From Thiohalocapsa sp. (GTDB taxonomy: Bacteria > Pseudomonadota > Gammaproteobacteria > Chromatiales > Chromatiaceae), in assembly GCA_021736785.1 (NCBI GenBank), contig JAIPFF010000042.1, positions 1 through 48,741 of the forward strand: DNA of 48,741 bases, written 5' to 3'. Positions within the stretch are counted from its first letter, which is position 1. Each line of letters opens with the position of its first letter. Made by a program: the position numbers and the translations under genes. Of the stretch, positions 16,612 to 25,161 are shown one piece after another. The notes below the pieces were generated by a model. That model had not been told where the DNA came from. It saw nothing but the letters and a program-made list of their open reading frames with translations, and ran no database searches.

Positions 16612-18978
16612 ATGAAAAAAGCACGCCGTCCGGTCCGGGGAGGCGCTGATTCCGCTCGCAAAAGCACGGCGGCGCCGGCCGGAAATGACCTACTGCGACG
16701 CGGTGTCCAAGCATTCCGGGAAGGCCGGTATGCAGAGGCCGAGCGGATCATGCAGAACCTGCTCGCCACGAATCCTTCGGTCCCCGATGCGTTGCATATT
16801 TTGGGGCTATTGTCGGTAAAGGCCGGACGTTTGGAAGAAGGCGAGCGCCTGCTGCGCCGCTGTGTTGCCGCGGCGCCGACCTACACCGACGCGCACAATA
16901 ATCTTGGCAACGCGCTTATGGCGAGAGGCCAGGTCGCCAAGGCCGAAGCCAGCTATGCGCGCGCTGTGGAGTTGAAGCCCGACTACCCGATTTCTCACTA
17001 TAACCTCGGCAATGCTTTACGCGCTCAAGGCCGGTTGGACGATGCCGCACTGGCCTATCGTCGCGCTGTGAAGCTAGACCCCGGTTACACCGGCGCTCGT
17101 ATCAACTTGGCGAACCTGCTGTGCGAGCAGCAGATTTATGACGAGGCCGAGGATCTCTATCGCGACGTGCTCGAGCGCAGCCCGGATATGGCGGACGTGC
17201 GCTTGAATCTGGGCAACGTCCACCGCTTGCGCGGTGATTTGCAGCAAGCGAGGAGCCAGTATGAAGCCCTTCTGGCCGCGGCACCGGACAACGCACGCGG
17301 GCGGCTCTCGCTTGCGCTGATCTGCCTCGAAGAGCGCGACTTGGACGGTGCGGCGCGTCTGATCGAGCAAGTCCAGGATTCCGGAGGTGCGCCGAAATCC
17401 GAAGTATTGGCCGCGCGCGCGGCCTTCTTTACACAGCTCGGCGATTTTCAGGCTGCTGCCGAGGCCTTGCAGGAATCGTTGAAAAGTGGTGCAAATCGTC
17501 CTGAATACTGGGTGAAGCTGGCAGATCTGTTCGCGGAGATGGGACATCGCGACCGTGCGGTGGAAGTCCTTCAGGACGGCGTTTCACGGTTCGTGGGGCG
17601 GCCATCGGCGCTTCTGGGGCGACTTGTCTTGAATCAACGCCACCTCTGCGACTGGAGACATCTGGACGAGCGCGTGGAAACTCTTGTCCAGCGCGTGCGA
17701 TCCGGTGACGCGGCGGCCGTGTTGCCTTTTTTCGCGATGTCATTGTCGGACTTTTCTCCCGCGGAGCTTCTCGATGTGGCTCGTGCACACGGCAGGCGGT
17801 TTCGGGACTGGGAACGTCGCGGACCCGTCGCGATCTCGCGTGAGGGGGATACGCCTGACCGTCGGCTGCGGATCGGCTATGTTTCCGGCGATTTTCGCGA
17901 GCATCCGTCCTCTTATTTGGCGGTATCCGCCTTCGAGCTACACGATCGCGACTGCTTCGAAATCTTTGCCTATGCGATCGGACCGCCGGACGACAGTCCG
18001 ATGCGTCGGCGACTGAGTGCAGCTTTCGATCAATTCGTCGATGTTCAGGGTATGACGCACGAAGGCGCGGCTCGTCGCATTGCCGAAGATGAGATCGATA
18101 TTCTGGTTGACCTGCAGGGTTATACAAGGTTTGCGCGCACGGAGATCTTCGCGATGCGGCCGGCGCCGATCCAAGTATCTTGGCTCGGTTTCGCGGGCAC
18201 GATGGGTGTTTCTTTCATTGACTATTTGGTGGCAGACCCGGTGGTCGCCCCGCCCCAGGATGCGAGTTGCTACGAGGAGGCGCTGGCCTACCTCCCCAAC
18301 TGCTACGCGCCCGTAGACTTCCGGCGCGAAGTCTCGCCCTCGCCAACGCGTGCGGCAGTCGGGCTGCCCGAGGACGCCTTTGTCTACTGTAGCTTCAATA
18401 ACCCTTACAAGCTCACGCCCGAGATTTTGGACTGCTGGTGTACCTTGTTGGCCGAGGTGCCGAAGTCCGTTCTCTGGCTTTACGCCGATTCCGATTTGCA
18501 ACGCGAAAACATCGGGCGGGAAGCGAAGTTGCGCGGCTTGTCGGAGGAACGCGTCGTTTTCGCGCGCAAGATTGGCCAAAGCGAGCATTTGGCTCGGCTG
18601 TCGTTGGCGGACCTATTCCTCGACTCACCCCCGTATGGTGCTCATACCACGGCGTCGGACGCCTTGTGGGCAGGTGTACCGCTCGTCACGTGTTCGGGGC
18701 AGACTTTCCCCTCGCGCGTCGCGGGTAGCGTGCTGACTGCAGGATGTTTGCCGGAGCTGATCTGCGAGAACTTGACCGAATATCGCGCTTTGGCACGATC
18801 GCTTGCAACGGATTCGATCCGAATGGCCCAACTGCGAGGCAGAACCGCAGAGGCCCGCGTCAGTGCGCCCTTATTTGACACGCGGCGCTTCGTGCGGGAT
18901 CTCGAGAGCCTTTATCGGCGGATGTGGGCGCGACATCTGGCCGGTAGTCGGCCCGACGTCTTGAACTGCGACGCGTGA
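16612..18978 (+). CDS. TPR / SPINDLY-type O-GlcNAc transferase (GT41)
   Basis: 788 residues. The N-terminal part (about 25-290) consists of tetratricopeptide repeats, for example AHNNLGNALMARGQVAKAEA, SHYNLGNALRAQGRLDDAAL and VRLNLGNVHRLRGDLQQA. The C-terminal part (about 390-775) is a GT41 catalytic domain: RIGYVSGDFREHPSSYL, DILVDLQGYTRFART, APIQVSWLGFAGTMG, YCSFNNPYKLTPEILDCW and DLFLDSPPYGAHTTASDALW. Such enzymes transfer a sugar from a nucleotide donor to Ser/Thr of proteins selected by the TPR domain; the donor is probably UDP-GlcNAc or a related sugar. GGAGGAAAG precedes the ATG at 16612. The gene stands alone and uses more AT-rich codons than its left-hand neighbours. Confidence 0.93.
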   Translation: MKKARRPVRGGADSARKSTAAPAGNDLLRRGVQAFREGRYAEAERIMQNLLATNPSVPDALHILGLLSVKAGRLEEGERLLRRCVAAAPTYTDAHNNLGNALMARGQVAKAEASYARAVELKPDYPISHYNLGNALRAQGRLDDAALAYRRAVKLDPGYTGARINLANLLCEQQIYDEAEDLYRDVLERSPDMADVRLNLGNVHRLRGDLQQARSQYEALLAAAPDNARGRLSLALICLEERDLDGAARLIEQVQDSGGAPKSEVLAARAAFFTQLGDFQAAAEALQESLKSGANRPEYWVKLADLFAEMGHRDRAVEVLQDGVSRFVGRPSALLGRLVLNQRHLCDWRHLDERVETLVQRVRSGDAAAVLPFFAMSLSDFSPAELLDVARAHGRRFRDWERRGPVAISREGDTPDRRLRIGYVSGDFREHPSSYLAVSAFELHDRDCFEIFAYAIGPPDDSPMRRRLSAAFDQFVDVQGMTHEGAARRIAEDEIDILVDLQGYTRFARTEIFAMRPAPIQVSWLGFAGTMGVSFIDYLVADPVVAPPQDASCYEEALAYLPNCYAPVDFRREVSPSPTRAAVGLPEDAFVYCSFNNPYKLTPEILDCWCTLLAEVPKSVLWLYADSDLQRENIGREAKLRGLSEERVVFARKIGQSEHLARLSLADLFLDSPPYGAHTTASDALWAGVPLVTCSGQTFPSRVAGSVLTAGCLPELICENLTEYRALARSLATDSIRMAQLRGRTAEARVSAPLFDTRRFVRDLESLYRRMWARHLAGSRPDVLNCDA

Positions 18979-19364
18979 ATTGAAATCGGCCTGCCGCCGC
19001 GCTCGGCCGTGTGTGCCGTTACCGATATTCACGCAGCAACCTCAGTCCCGGGCGTTCTTATCGGCCTTGTTTGCCGACGCAGTGCTCGCCTAGGCCGATC
19101 AACGGAGCGGCGCGAGAGCTTTGGCGTCCGGCGTCTACCGATGTTTTCTCGCGCGGCGCCGGCCGGCCGCACCGGTTCCGCAGATCTGCTGTGCTCCAAG
19201 GGCATGTCATACCGTCGGCGATACTCGTAACGCCGGCCGTATGTTTTCTGCCACTGTCGCGAAAACAGCCTCGCACTTGCTCGCGAAGTGATTGGAAATG
19301 CTGCCTAGTTCACAGATTTGTAGCCAAAAGCTCTTGGTCTAGGCGCATCGGCGCGGTTTGTCGG

Positions 19365-19392
19365 TTGACAACAACAATGTGTGGTGTAGACT
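19365..19392 (+). promoter_or_regulatory. Sigma-70-like promoter, upstream copy
   Basis: Consensus TTGACA (19365-19370), 16-base spacer and TAGACT (19387-19392). The -35 box is part of a GTTGACAAC inverted repeat. The same arrangement recurs about 80 bp downstream. Confidence 0.6.
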
Positions 19393-19445
19393 TCTGCTCG
19401 GACCGATAGACACAGGTGGGGCGTAAAAGCGCGCGCCGGCGTCGG

Positions 19446-19474
19446 TTGGCAACCCACAGACCGTGGTGTAGACT
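19446..19474 (+). promoter_or_regulatory. Sigma-70-like promoter, downstream copy
   Basis: TTGGCA (19446-19451), 17-base spacer and TAGACT (19469-19474). It shares GTCGGTTG.CAAC at the -35 side and TGGTGTAGACT at the -10 side with the upstream copy, so the two look like a duplicated control unit. Confidence 0.6.
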
Positions 19475-19651
19475 CAGCCAAGCGTTAGCTGCTGCGGGTG
19501 CAGGGGGCCACAAAGTCTGGACGCAAGCCCAGTGCGTTGGTCTAACCACAACGGCCCTCTTAACAGATCCGCGATCAGTGACTAACTCTTTCGTTGAATT
19601 AGAATCTGAAACCCGTCTTCAGAAAGTGTAACCAGCAGGAGAAGCTCAACC

Positions 19652-20638
19652 ATGTCTGCTAAAAACCTCGCCTCCGCGATTTCCATTGTTCTCGGTGCAT
19701 CGGCAATCGGTGTCGGTACCGCTCACGCCGCCAGTGCCTTCTTCCCGCACGTCGTCATGAGCCCGAGCGTCACCACCATTGTCAGCGTCGCGAACACGTC
19801 CGCCGACAACTACAACCAGAGCGGCACGGGCCCCGGCGACTTCCTGCACTACCGGCTGTACTACAAAGACGCCGCGAACAACTTGGACCCTTGCGTTGAA
19901 GTCAACGCCTTCCGTCCGACCAGCCAGTTCGACCTGCAGACCATCGATCTGGGCGGCGTGTTCGGCGCTTTCGATCTCGGCGTTCTGTTCAACGATCCCA
20001 GCTTCTTCAATGATTGGCGCGGTCCGAATCAGACCTTCGCTCTGGGCTCTCTGACCGGCTTGGTCGCCAGTCGCGGCTATCTCGTCGTCGACAATGCCGA
20101 TGCATCCGGCGCATCGCTCGGCGGTGAGGCCTTCGTCTTCGAGTTCGCCAACGGCGCGACTTGGGGTTACCAGGCCTTCGCCCAGTTCGGCAACGAACCG
20201 GAGACCGAGTTCGACTATGAGTTCGCATCTTCTGCGGAATTCAACTTCGTGTCGATCATGCCGTTCGAAGAGATCAGCACCGCGTTCATGGTTACACCTG
20301 TGACCACCAACATGGTGCCGGGCGGCTCCAATGCCTTTACCGCCGCTGTCCGTTACGCCTCTCCGCTTGACCCGAATATCGCTTTCTTCGATCGTGACGA
20401 AGGCGCAATTTCCGGTCGCGTCGAGCAAGGGGTGGTCTGTGTCGGCCGTATCGATGCCTCCGACTTGCTGACCGACGCTGCGCTGTCGCTCGTCCCGGAT
20501 GGTGGCTGGTCGATTCTGGAACTGTCCGATCCCGCTGTCGTTTACAAGCTGGAATACGGTATCGGCAGCTTCAATGGCGAGGCCATCAACGGCGTGTTCA
20601 ACAACGCCTTCCAGTTGATGCCGGTTCTGGTGGACTAA
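19652..20638 (+). CDS. Secreted protein of unknown function
   Basis: 328 residues with a clear signal peptide: MSAKNLASAISIVLG followed by GTAHA, a signal peptidase I site near residue 26. The mature part begins SAFFPHVVMSPSVTTIVSVAN, a segment that resembles the start of secreted beta-rich proteins, and is acidic and rich in Phe, Asn and Gly. Only one Cys pair candidate is seen (Cys in DPCVEV and VVCVGR). No catalytic motif and no C-terminal sorting signal were found; it ends QLMPVLVD. Strong AGGAGAAG ribosome site before the ATG at 19652. Twin promoters upstream and a strong terminator downstream suggest a highly expressed single gene. Function is not recognised. Confidence 0.85.
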   Translation: MSAKNLASAISIVLGASAIGVGTAHAASAFFPHVVMSPSVTTIVSVANTSADNYNQSGTGPGDFLHYRLYYKDAANNLDPCVEVNAFRPTSQFDLQTIDLGGVFGAFDLGVLFNDPSFFNDWRGPNQTFALGSLTGLVASRGYLVVDNADASGASLGGEAFVFEFANGATWGYQAFAQFGNEPETEFDYEFASSAEFNFVSIMPFEEISTAFMVTPVTTNMVPGGSNAFTAAVRYASPLDPNIAFFDRDEGAISGRVEQGVVCVGRIDASDLLTDAALSLVPDGGWSILELSDPAVVYKLEYGIGSFNGEAINGVFNNAFQLMPVLVD

Positions 20639-20725
20639 TCAGCGCCGAGGCTCTCCGGTAAGTCGGCTAGAGAAGATCAACTGCATTAGCCGCCGTTGTT
20701 TCTCTGCCGCTTCAGTTGAGCAAAC

Positions 20726-20766
20726 GAGCCCCTGTATCGTATTTGCGATGCAGGGGCTCCTGCTTT
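20726..20766 (+). terminator. Intrinsic terminator after the secreted orphan gene
   Basis: A 14-bp stem (GAGCCCCTGTATCG at 20726 pairing with the segment ending CAGGGGCTC at 20759, one G-T pair) with a six-base loop, followed by TTTT at 20763-20766. Confidence 0.88.
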
Positions 20767-20923
20767 TGCGGCACCCAACTCCCGTATCGGCACGTCTGCC
20801 AAACAAAGCCACGTTATTGCGCCTAGGGGTCCATAGTGCTACCTAGATCGGACGCATCCTGCTGACTAATGGCTTTTATTCCCGCCACATCCTAACTCGG
20901 GGCGCCTTAATGCCCCTTGCCCA

Positions 20924-22786
20924 ATGCTGCCTGGTGCTTCATCGATGATTTGGAACCTTGCAACGAAGACGAACCGTCTTTCCCTTCGAGTCGGGCTTGT
21001 ACTGCTGCTCGCCTTATTCAGTAACATTGTGTCCTCTGAGACTTCTCCTGAACCGCTTACTGACTCAGTGATGGACGCGTCCGGCGATTGGACTTATCGC
21101 CTGGACGGTGAAGGTAAGTTCTGGCTCGGATACTATGACGAGACTCGACTGCTACGGGTACGGACGCCTTCCGGAAATGAGCGCCTTATGGTGCCGGACG
21201 ATCGGAACCAGGCACCATCGGGTATCGCCATGGCCTCGCTCGAAAACGGCGTGGCGACCCTCTGGCGAGATAAGCATCCCAAGAAGGGACTCTACTTGGC
21301 CCGGGCCAACCAGCCCGATGAGCCTGCCTTGGAACTGGCGGGCGAGTCCGAGCCTCTCGCGCGTTTTGCGGCAGAGCGCACCGCCGATCGCGTCCACGTT
21401 TTATGGTATGGGGAGCGAAAAATCCAAGACAGTGACGCGACCTACCATATCTATTACACAGGCTTGGACTTGGACGATAATTCTTCGCCCCCGGCCGAAA
21501 GATTGTTTGCGGGCATCTACCCGGTGATGGCCACGGATGAAGCCGGCGGAGTGATGGCGTTCAGTTGGCTTCGGAAAGGCGAAGCGCATGAGGTGGTGGC
21601 GCGTTTTCGCGCTGCTGATGCAGCTGCCTTTGCAGACTCTGTTGTAGTGGCGGGTGACCTCCCCGAGATCACGCCCCTATTCCGCGCGTTTCGCAGCGGC
21701 ACCCGATGGTTTGTGATCTGGCATGCGCAGTACGGAGAGAAAGGCGGCGAGTTACTTCTCGAGGGCGCCTATTCGGACGATACAGGCGCCACCTGGCATC
21801 GTTTTGCATTCGATGAGCTCAAGGGCCTTGATCTCGGTAGTATCGACATCGCGGCCGACGATACGGGCCACATCGTGATGGCCCTGACCGCGCGTGATCG
21901 CAGCGGCGGCGCTAAGCGCGACGTCGTTCTGATTAGGTCAAACGATCGCGGTAAGAGCTGGAAAGAATCCGAACGCCTTAGGCCAAATGGTTCGCTCGAC
22001 GCTTTCCAGGCAAAGAACCCATCTGTCACTTTCGGCGCCGAGAAGGGGCAAGTCCTCGTCGTGTGGGAGGACTGGCGGGAGATACGCTCGCGTCTCTACG
22101 CGAGCTACTCCGACGATTATGGCGACACGTGGAAGTATCACAACGTCCCGCTTCCTCATGAGCCGGAAACCAACCTTGGTCTGAAAGCTGATCTATCGGC
22201 TGCCTATGAGGCGGACGAGCGCTTTCATGTCGTCGCCGAACAATATACCGACGACAGTTTTAGAAAGAAGAAGCTGGTCCGGGTGAGCTTTTCTGTCTCG
22301 GACTTGGGGCGTTTTGCCCAACGGCCTTCCGTTGCGCCGGAGTCGTCACCGCGTTCTGAAGACGGTTTAGAAGACACCGACTCGGACACGTCCGACGCCG
22401 ACAACGACGCGGAGACGCCAGAAGACATCGTGCGTGGCCGTGTCGCGGCTTTCTGGACGGCAATGGCCGAAGGAGAGTATGCGAAGGTATACGAAATGTT
22501 CGATCCGTTCTTTCGCGCGTTGAACAGTAAAGAGCGGTATCTCGCGACGACCGGAAAAATCACCTACGGGGGTTTCGAGATCGAGAGTCTTACTGTCGAC
22601 GGGCCGAAAGCCGATGCGAAGACCAAAATTCGGGTTTCGATCAAACCGTTTCGGGCATCTACCGGCGAAACGATTTCGCGGCCGGAGACGGAAACCTCAG
22701 TGGACGAAACCTGGCTCCTGATCGACGGTACTTGGTATCGTGAATTCGTCAGTGAGGCACAAGATCTGAAATACACGCGGTACTGA
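20924..22786 (+). CDS. Secreted Asp-box (sialidase-like propeller) protein with NTF2-like tail
   Basis: 620 residues. The N-terminus has a hydrophobic export segment (LRVGLVLLLALFSNIVSS). The main part (about 45-455) shows at least three Asp-box/BNR motifs, SDDTGATWHRF, SNDRGKSWKES and SDDYGDTWKYH, typical of six-bladed sialidase-like propellers. A Ser/Asp/Glu-rich linker (about 465-500) leads to a C-terminal domain of about 115 residues (RVAAFWTAMAEGEYAKVYEM to the end) that looks like an NTF2/SnoaL-like fold. The catalytic arginine triad of true sialidases could not be identified, so enzymatic activity is not claimed. The ATG at 20924 is used; ATG at 20945 is equally possible. No ribosome site is clear. 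Confidence 0.75.
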   Translation: MLPGASSMIWNLATKTNRLSLRVGLVLLLALFSNIVSSETSPEPLTDSVMDASGDWTYRLDGEGKFWLGYYDETRLLRVRTPSGNERLMVPDDRNQAPSGIAMASLENGVATLWRDKHPKKGLYLARANQPDEPALELAGESEPLARFAAERTADRVHVLWYGERKIQDSDATYHIYYTGLDLDDNSSPPAERLFAGIYPVMATDEAGGVMAFSWLRKGEAHEVVARFRAADAAAFADSVVVAGDLPEITPLFRAFRSGTRWFVIWHAQYGEKGGELLLEGAYSDDTGATWHRFAFDELKGLDLGSIDIAADDTGHIVMALTARDRSGGAKRDVVLIRSNDRGKSWKESERLRPNGSLDAFQAKNPSVTFGAEKGQVLVVWEDWREIRSRLYASYSDDYGDTWKYHNVPLPHEPETNLGLKADLSAAYEADERFHVVAEQYTDDSFRKKKLVRVSFSVSDLGRFAQRPSVAPESSPRSEDGLEDTDSDTSDADNDAETPEDIVRGRVAAFWTAMAEGEYAKVYEMFDPFFRALNSKERYLATTGKITYGGFEIESLTVDGPKADAKTKIRVSIKPFRASTGETISRPETETSVDETWLLIDGTWYREFVSEAQDLKYTRY

Positions 22787-22930
22787 ACCTTGCCTCCGGG
22801 GACTGTCGGCGGCCGGTGATCCATTTCCCGGTCGGCGACGATCCCCGCTGGGAGCCTTTAGCCCGGGCTGGGCTCTCCCCGCGAATGCATGGTCTCCTGT
22901 AGTGCTTAGACCGTCGCTCGGCATCCAAGC

Positions 22931-25114
22931 ATGCACCTGCTGATTCTCCACCAAGCCTGGCTCTTCGGCGGTGCCGAGCGCACCACGCTGAACCTGCTCC
23001 GCCATCTGGATCGCACCGTCGTCTCGCGCGTCACCCTCGCCGCGCCCGCGGCGCTGCGGGATCTGCTGCCCGCGGACTATGACGAGTACGTCAATACCGC
23101 TGGCCTGATCAAACACGGTTGGTTCGAGTCATACGAGTCGTTGCAGGCCGATGTGGACGGCGCGGCGAAGCTGCTGCGGCAGACGCGGCCGGATGTCGCC
23201 CTCGGCATGATGCATTACTCGGGCGCGCTGGTGGCGATGGGCGCGCGCCGGGCGCGGTTGCCGGTGCGCACCGTCGCCAGTTACCGCGGCCCGATCTACG
23301 AATATATTCGCCGGCACGAGCATGGCATCCGCCGGGTGCTCTTTCTCCGCGGCGCCATTGCCGTGGCGTCTCGGCTGGCCGACCGCATTCTGGTGCCGTC
23401 CGAGGGCACCGCGCTGGATACCCGCCAGCGCTTCTTCGCGCCCCGCGCGCGCCTCCAGGTGATTCCGAACGGCATTGACCCGGCCGTGGTCCGCGCCGCG
23501 GCGGAAGCCCCGACGCCGGACTTGGAGCGGCTGTCACCGGGGTTGCCGCTGCTGTGCGTCGCCGCCCGATTGTCGGTGGAGAAGGACGTCGGACTGCTGC
23601 TCGACGCCGCGCGGCAACTCCAGGCCACGCATCCCTGCGCGCTGGTTGTCGTCGGCGACGGACCGGAGCGGGCCGAGATGCAGCGCAAGGTCGGGGAATG
23701 GGGCATCGGCGAGCGAGTGATTTTCGTCGGCCACAAGGACAATGCCTTCCCCTACATTCGGCGCGCGGACATCTACGTCCACACCTGCCAGTTCGAGGGC
23801 TTTGGCTACACGATGCTGGAAGCCATGGCCTGCGGCACGCCGGTTATCGCCACCGACTGTCCGCACGGGCCGCGGGAAGTGCTTGCCGGCGGCGCCTGCG
23901 GCGTGCTGGTGCCACCCGGCGACAGCGGCGCGCTGTCCGCTGCCATCGCGCAACTGCTCGATGATCCGCAGCGCCGTCGGGAGCTGACTCAACGCGGCCT
24001 GGAGCGCGCCGACGAGCTCTCGGTCCAGCGCATGGCGAGACGTTACCAAGCCGCCTTCGAGGCGCTGATGCCGCCGCGCGAGCCGGCGCCGGAGCCGGCG
24101 CCGGAGCAGGGTAGCGGACGCCGGGGCGATGGCCCGCACGCGCCCGGAGGGCGAGCCGCGAATGCCGCGGCGCCCGATAGGACGGCGGCCGATCCGGTAT
24201 CATGTCGCACCGAAACGCGGCCTGCCGGCGCGCAGGCCTCCCCAAGAATGCGACGAAACCTCACAGAGACGGAGCGTCCCATCATGACCGCAGAGACCAA
24301 TGCTCCCGCGCAGCCGGGCCAATCGGCGTCCGACATCGACACCGTGCTGGCGCGCATCGGCGAGTTGCCGCCGAAATGGCATGTTGCGGGCTCCGTGGGC
24401 ATCCAAGTCCTGCGGGCCATTGCCGGTCACCTGAAGGGGCGCCGCATTCGCCACTCCGCCGAGACCGGCGCCGGCAAGACCACGCTGCTGTTCTCGCACC
24501 TCAGCGAGCATCACACCGTCTTCACCATCGCCGGCTCGGCGGACACCATCAACCTCGTCTCCAAGTCGCCCATCGTGAACCTGGGCACGCTCGAATTCGT
24601 CGAGGGCCCGAGCCAACTTACGCTGCCGCGGCACGACTTCCCGGACAAGCTCCAACTCGCCATGATCGACGGGCCCCACGGCTACCCGTTTCCGGACATG
24701 GAGTACTGGTGCCTCTATCCACACTTGGAGCCGGGCGCGCTGTTGATCGTCGACGATATCCAGATCCCGACCATCTACAACCTGTTCCGGTTCATTGCCG
24801 AAGACGAGATGTTCAAACTGCTCGAAGTCGTCTCCACCACCGCCATCTTCGAGCGCACCGCCGCCCCGACATTCGAGCACCTGGGCGACGGCTGGTGGCT
24901 GCAGAACTACAACAAGGCCCGCCATCCCATCAAGAACTTCGATATCGACCCCGGCGACGTCCATAGCGCCGACATCAAGACGCTTATCGAGCAGCAAAAA
25001 CGCTTGACCAACCAGGTTCGCCGCATGGGCGATCGGCTGGAAGAGCAAAATTTAGCCAAACTCGGGCCGAGACTGCAGCGGATGATGCGGCGGTTGGGCT
25101 TCAAGAAAGGTTAA
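22931..25114 (+). CDS. GT4 glycosyltransferase fused in frame to a SAM methyltransferase-like domain
   Basis: 727 residues in one open frame. Residues 1-385 are a GT-B, GT4-type glycosyltransferase: LHQAWLFGGAERTTLNLL at the start, VIPNGIDPAVV, LCVAARLSVEKDVGLLLDA, VVVGDGPERAEM and CQFEGFGYTMLEAMACGTPV with the E-x7-E pattern. Residues about 386-450 are a low-complexity Pro/Glu/Ala linker containing a 12-bp tandem repeat. From M452 (ATG at 24284, GGAG nine bases upstream) begins a class I SAM methyltransferase-like domain: HSAETGAGKTTLLFSHL, LAMIDGPHGYPFPDMEYW and GALLIVDDIQIPTI, then a coiled tail. It may be a true fusion, or two genes whose first stop has been lost or misread. Confidence 0.78.
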   Translation: MHLLILHQAWLFGGAERTTLNLLRHLDRTVVSRVTLAAPAALRDLLPADYDEYVNTAGLIKHGWFESYESLQADVDGAAKLLRQTRPDVALGMMHYSGALVAMGARRARLPVRTVASYRGPIYEYIRRHEHGIRRVLFLRGAIAVASRLADRILVPSEGTALDTRQRFFAPRARLQVIPNGIDPAVVRAAAEAPTPDLERLSPGLPLLCVAARLSVEKDVGLLLDAARQLQATHPCALVVVGDGPERAEMQRKVGEWGIGERVIFVGHKDNAFPYIRRADIYVHTCQFEGFGYTMLEAMACGTPVIATDCPHGPREVLAGGACGVLVPPGDSGALSAAIAQLLDDPQRRRELTQRGLERADELSVQRMARRYQAAFEALMPPREPAPEPAPEQGSGRRGDGPHAPGGRAANAAAPDRTAADPVSCRTETRPAGAQASPRMRRNLTETERPIMTAETNAPAQPGQSASDIDTVLARIGELPPKWHVAGSVGIQVLRAIAGHLKGRRIRHSAETGAGKTTLLFSHLSEHHTVFTIAGSADTINLVSKSPIVNLGTLEFVEGPSQLTLPRHDFPDKLQLAMIDGPHGYPFPDMEYWCLYPHLEPGALLIVDDIQIPTIYNLFRFIAEDEMFKLLEVVSTTAIFERTAAPTFEHLGDGWWLQNYNKARHPIKNFDIDPGDVHSADIKTLIEQQKRLTNQVRRMGDRLEEQNLAKLGPRLQRMMRRLGFKKG

Positions 25115-25161
25115 TTCACGGGGCCAAATCCCTAACGAGATCGGCGACGGGCATTCACCGT

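Larger units (their letters stand above)
18979..19651. other. Long regulatory/non-coding region before the secreted orphan gene
   Basis: 673 bp without a recognised gene. It holds a TGTTTTC/GAAAACA inverted repeat (19242-19248/19261-19267, 12-base loop) and two tandem promoter-like units listed separately. The 160 bases before the start at 19652 are AT-rich, so a long 5' leader is likely if the promoters are used. No RNA family was recognised. Confidence 0.55.

Noticed and set aside
24284-25114. ATPase reading of the GAGKTT segment
   Set aside because: No Walker B or other P-loop features follow; the later motifs (IDGPHG, LLIVDD) are those of SAM methyltransferases.
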